A DNA stretch of 13,777 nucleotides from CAYNFP01 sp964396655 (GTDB lineage: Bacteria > Bacillota_I > Bacilli_A > RF39 > UBA660): the NCBI GenBank assembly GCA_964396655.1, contig CAYNFP010000014.1:1-13777 (forward strand). Direction: 5' to 3'. The translations under genes and the position numbers were made by a program. The notes under the pieces are model-generated. The model made no database searches, was not told the origin of the DNA, and worked only from the letters and a program-made list of their open reading frames with translations. Shown piece after piece: positions 12,440 through 13,777 of the stretch (position 1 is its first letter; every line of letters starts with the position of its first letter).

Positions 12440-13687
12440 ATGAGGAATTTAGTTAAGTTTGAAACTAATAATGGTAAATCAGAATATTTTGACGAAGATG
12501 ATTTGTATGATGTATTGGATTTTTATAAGATAACACAAAATGGAAGTGAAATGATAGGTATCGTTTTTGGTAACAAACCCGGTAGTTATTTATTACCTTA
12601 TTCTGAAAAAAATATAGATGTTTTGTATAGAAAGATGCAAGCAATTGAATCTATAACTGCAAATGCTGATGGAAGAACAATAACTATAAAATATAAAAGT
12701 TTTACTGTTACAAAAGATATAAAATATAAGGGATATTTTGAAGAAATTAAGAAAGAACAAGTAAGAAGAGGAAATATTGGATGTGATGAAGTAACAAAGC
12801 TTCGCTTTGAAGTATTTGGAGAATACGGAAAAAAGCCAGAATATTTTGTTGGAAAATTTAGTGATGTATTATGTTTGGAAATAGTTGAAGAAGCTGGAGA
12901 GCCTGTAATAATAGCACATTTTAAAGACAGATTAGGATTTGTTCCATATAGAGAATTAACTTTTGGAGTACTTATATCAAAAATGAAAAAAATAATAGAT
13001 TATAAAGGTTTTGATTTATGTTCTTTACGTCCAAAATATGCAGATGGAACAACATATGCTCCCGGGAGTCATTCAGTAACGGGATTTAGATCAAATTTTT
13101 TTTGTGAACAAGTTTACACAATTAATTATTATTTCTATATGGGTTTATATGGAAATGGTAAAATAGAAGAAAGATATGAGCAATTTAGTTATGTATCAGA
13201 TAGTTATGATGATCATGTTCTTAATGTCGGATTAAATGGAGGGTTATTTAAATCAATATTTTCGTCTTCCCCAATAAAACAAATACCTATAATTGGTCAA
13301 AAAAGAGGATATTTTTATTACGATATAATAACTGATGAAAGAATTCATAGAGGAATAACAAAGGATAATAGTAGAAAAATACTTACTTTTGGCGATCATC
13401 CTTGCGTATCTGGTAGAGATGTTGCAGCAGATTTAAGAGAATTATCTCCTGATTACATTGCTGCATATAAAGTTGCTTTAAATAACTTAAAATTAAGCGA
13501 AACCCCTGGAACACGTCCAATTATGGAAATATACAAAAGTTTAAGATATAAAGAATATGAAGAATTAATGGAAAAAAGGAAATTTGAAGCAAAAATAAAT
13601 GCTAATCAAGGGGGGAGACAAGATCCTCAAAGTGAAGCGGAAATCAAAAGAGTGCTAAGAGATTTGGGTTCAAATGGAAATCGATAA
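12440..13687 (+). CDS. Hypothetical 415-aa soluble protein with a duplicated N-terminal domain
   Basis: I do not recognise this protein. ATG 12440 is chosen because GGGAGG (12430-12435) precedes it closely; the in-frame ATG at 12428 would contain that site and has none of its own. No signal or membrane helix is present. Residues about 5-70 and 121-187 align with each other: [KR]FE, G-K, EYF, DVL, I, G, F, PY, VL, KM and I recur in the same order with near-equal spacing, so the N-terminal half is a tandem duplication of a domain of about 65 residues. The central part (190-300) is rich in Tyr, Phe and Gly. The C-terminus is helical and charged, with a disordered-looking QGGRQDPQSEA segment. It has its own promoter; no clear terminator follows. 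Confidence 0.85.
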   Translation: MRNLVKFETNNGKSEYFDEDDLYDVLDFYKITQNGSEMIGIVFGNKPGSYLLPYSEKNIDVLYRKMQAIESITANADGRTITIKYKSFTVTKDIKYKGYFEEIKKEQVRRGNIGCDEVTKLRFEVFGEYGKKPEYFVGKFSDVLCLEIVEEAGEPVIIAHFKDRLGFVPYRELTFGVLISKMKKIIDYKGFDLCSLRPKYADGTTYAPGSHSVTGFRSNFFCEQVYTINYYFYMGLYGNGKIEERYEQFSYVSDSYDDHVLNVGLNGGLFKSIFSSSPIKQIPIIGQKRGYFYYDIITDERIHRGITKDNSRKILTFGDHPCVSGRDVAADLRELSPDYIAAYKVALNNLKLSETPGTRPIMEIYKSLRYKEYEELMEKRKFEAKINANQGGRQDPQSEAEIKRVLRDLGSNGNR

Positions 13688-13725
13688 GTTACTTATAAAA
13701 ATAAAAGGCTAAATTTATAAAATTT

Positions 13726-13754
13726 TGAACTAGTCAAGTAAAAGTAGACACATT
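13726..13754. mobile_element. Possible IS3-like terminal repeat (right edge)
   Basis: The 29 bases start with TGAAC and contain AAAAGTAGACACATT, a form common at ends of IS3-family elements, which begin with TG. On the opposite strand a short open frame reads in from the window edge and stops inside this repeat, as transposase genes of this family often do near their right end. No transposase domain lies within the window, so the family call is uncertain. Confidence 0.35.
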
Positions 13755-13777
13755 AAAAAGATTTCAGAACCCCAATT

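Noticed and set aside
13688..13725. Terminator after the last gene
   Set aside because: Only short imperfect A/T symmetries are present, with no stem plus T-run.

Overview
The window is very AT-rich (roughly a quarter G+C by eye) and every supported gene lies on the + strand. Strong purine-rich ribosome binding sites, TTGACA/TATAAT-type promoters, a class B-type RNase P RNA, a GpsB cell-division protein and a Firmicutes-style SOS box point to a low-GC Bacillota, probably class Bacilli. TGA acts as a stop: the PAP2 gene ends in an ATGA overlap with the carboxypeptidase gene. With wall genes also present (gpsB, a rodZ-like gene, a D,D-carboxypeptidase), it is not a wall-less Mollicute using code 4. 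An uncultured host-associated Bacilli lineage such as RF39 is my guess from the SipW-type/BspA-repeat surface protein and the compact layout; the sequence does not prove it.

Layout. Positions 1-60 look like the edge of an insertion sequence (weak call). 161-1339 is an unknown three-pass membrane protein. 1449-2640 carries gpsB, then rnpB (RNase P RNA), then a short rodZ-like gene that overlaps pgsA (2624-3235). recA (3372-4403) follows with its own promoter and a candidate LexA box. The order gpsB-rnpB and rodZ/ymfM-pgsA-(cinA)-recA-rny is known from Bacillus. Here both blocks are joined, cinA is absent, and three cell-surface genes sit between recA and rny: a secreted leucine-rich-repeat protein, a PAP2-type membrane phosphatase and a D-Ala-D-Ala carboxypeptidase.

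After rny (7767-9320) the right part is less familiar. It holds a NrtR-type Nudix/winged-helix regulator with an altered Nudix box (9412-10086), then a probable operon of three unrecognised genes (10142-11537) preceded by two palindromes with the same half-site. A short-chain dehydrogenase (11590-12345) and a 415-residue cytosolic protein with a duplicated unknown domain (12440-13687) complete it. The last 50 bases again resemble an IS end, so the window may be a contig broken at repeats.

How the parts relate: the left two thirds handle cell division and shape (GpsB, RodZ-like), phospholipid synthesis (PgsA), wall trimming (carboxypeptidase), lipid or isoprenoid phosphate turnover (PAP2), DNA repair (RecA) and RNA processing (RNase P, RNase Y). 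The best candidates for undescribed biology are the Nudix-regulator neighbourhood, where the 236-residue protein carries an exact QLSLF clamp-binding-like motif, and the duplicated-domain protein at the right end. Also notable are a leaderless PAP2 transcript and the habit of building terminator stems on the stop codon.
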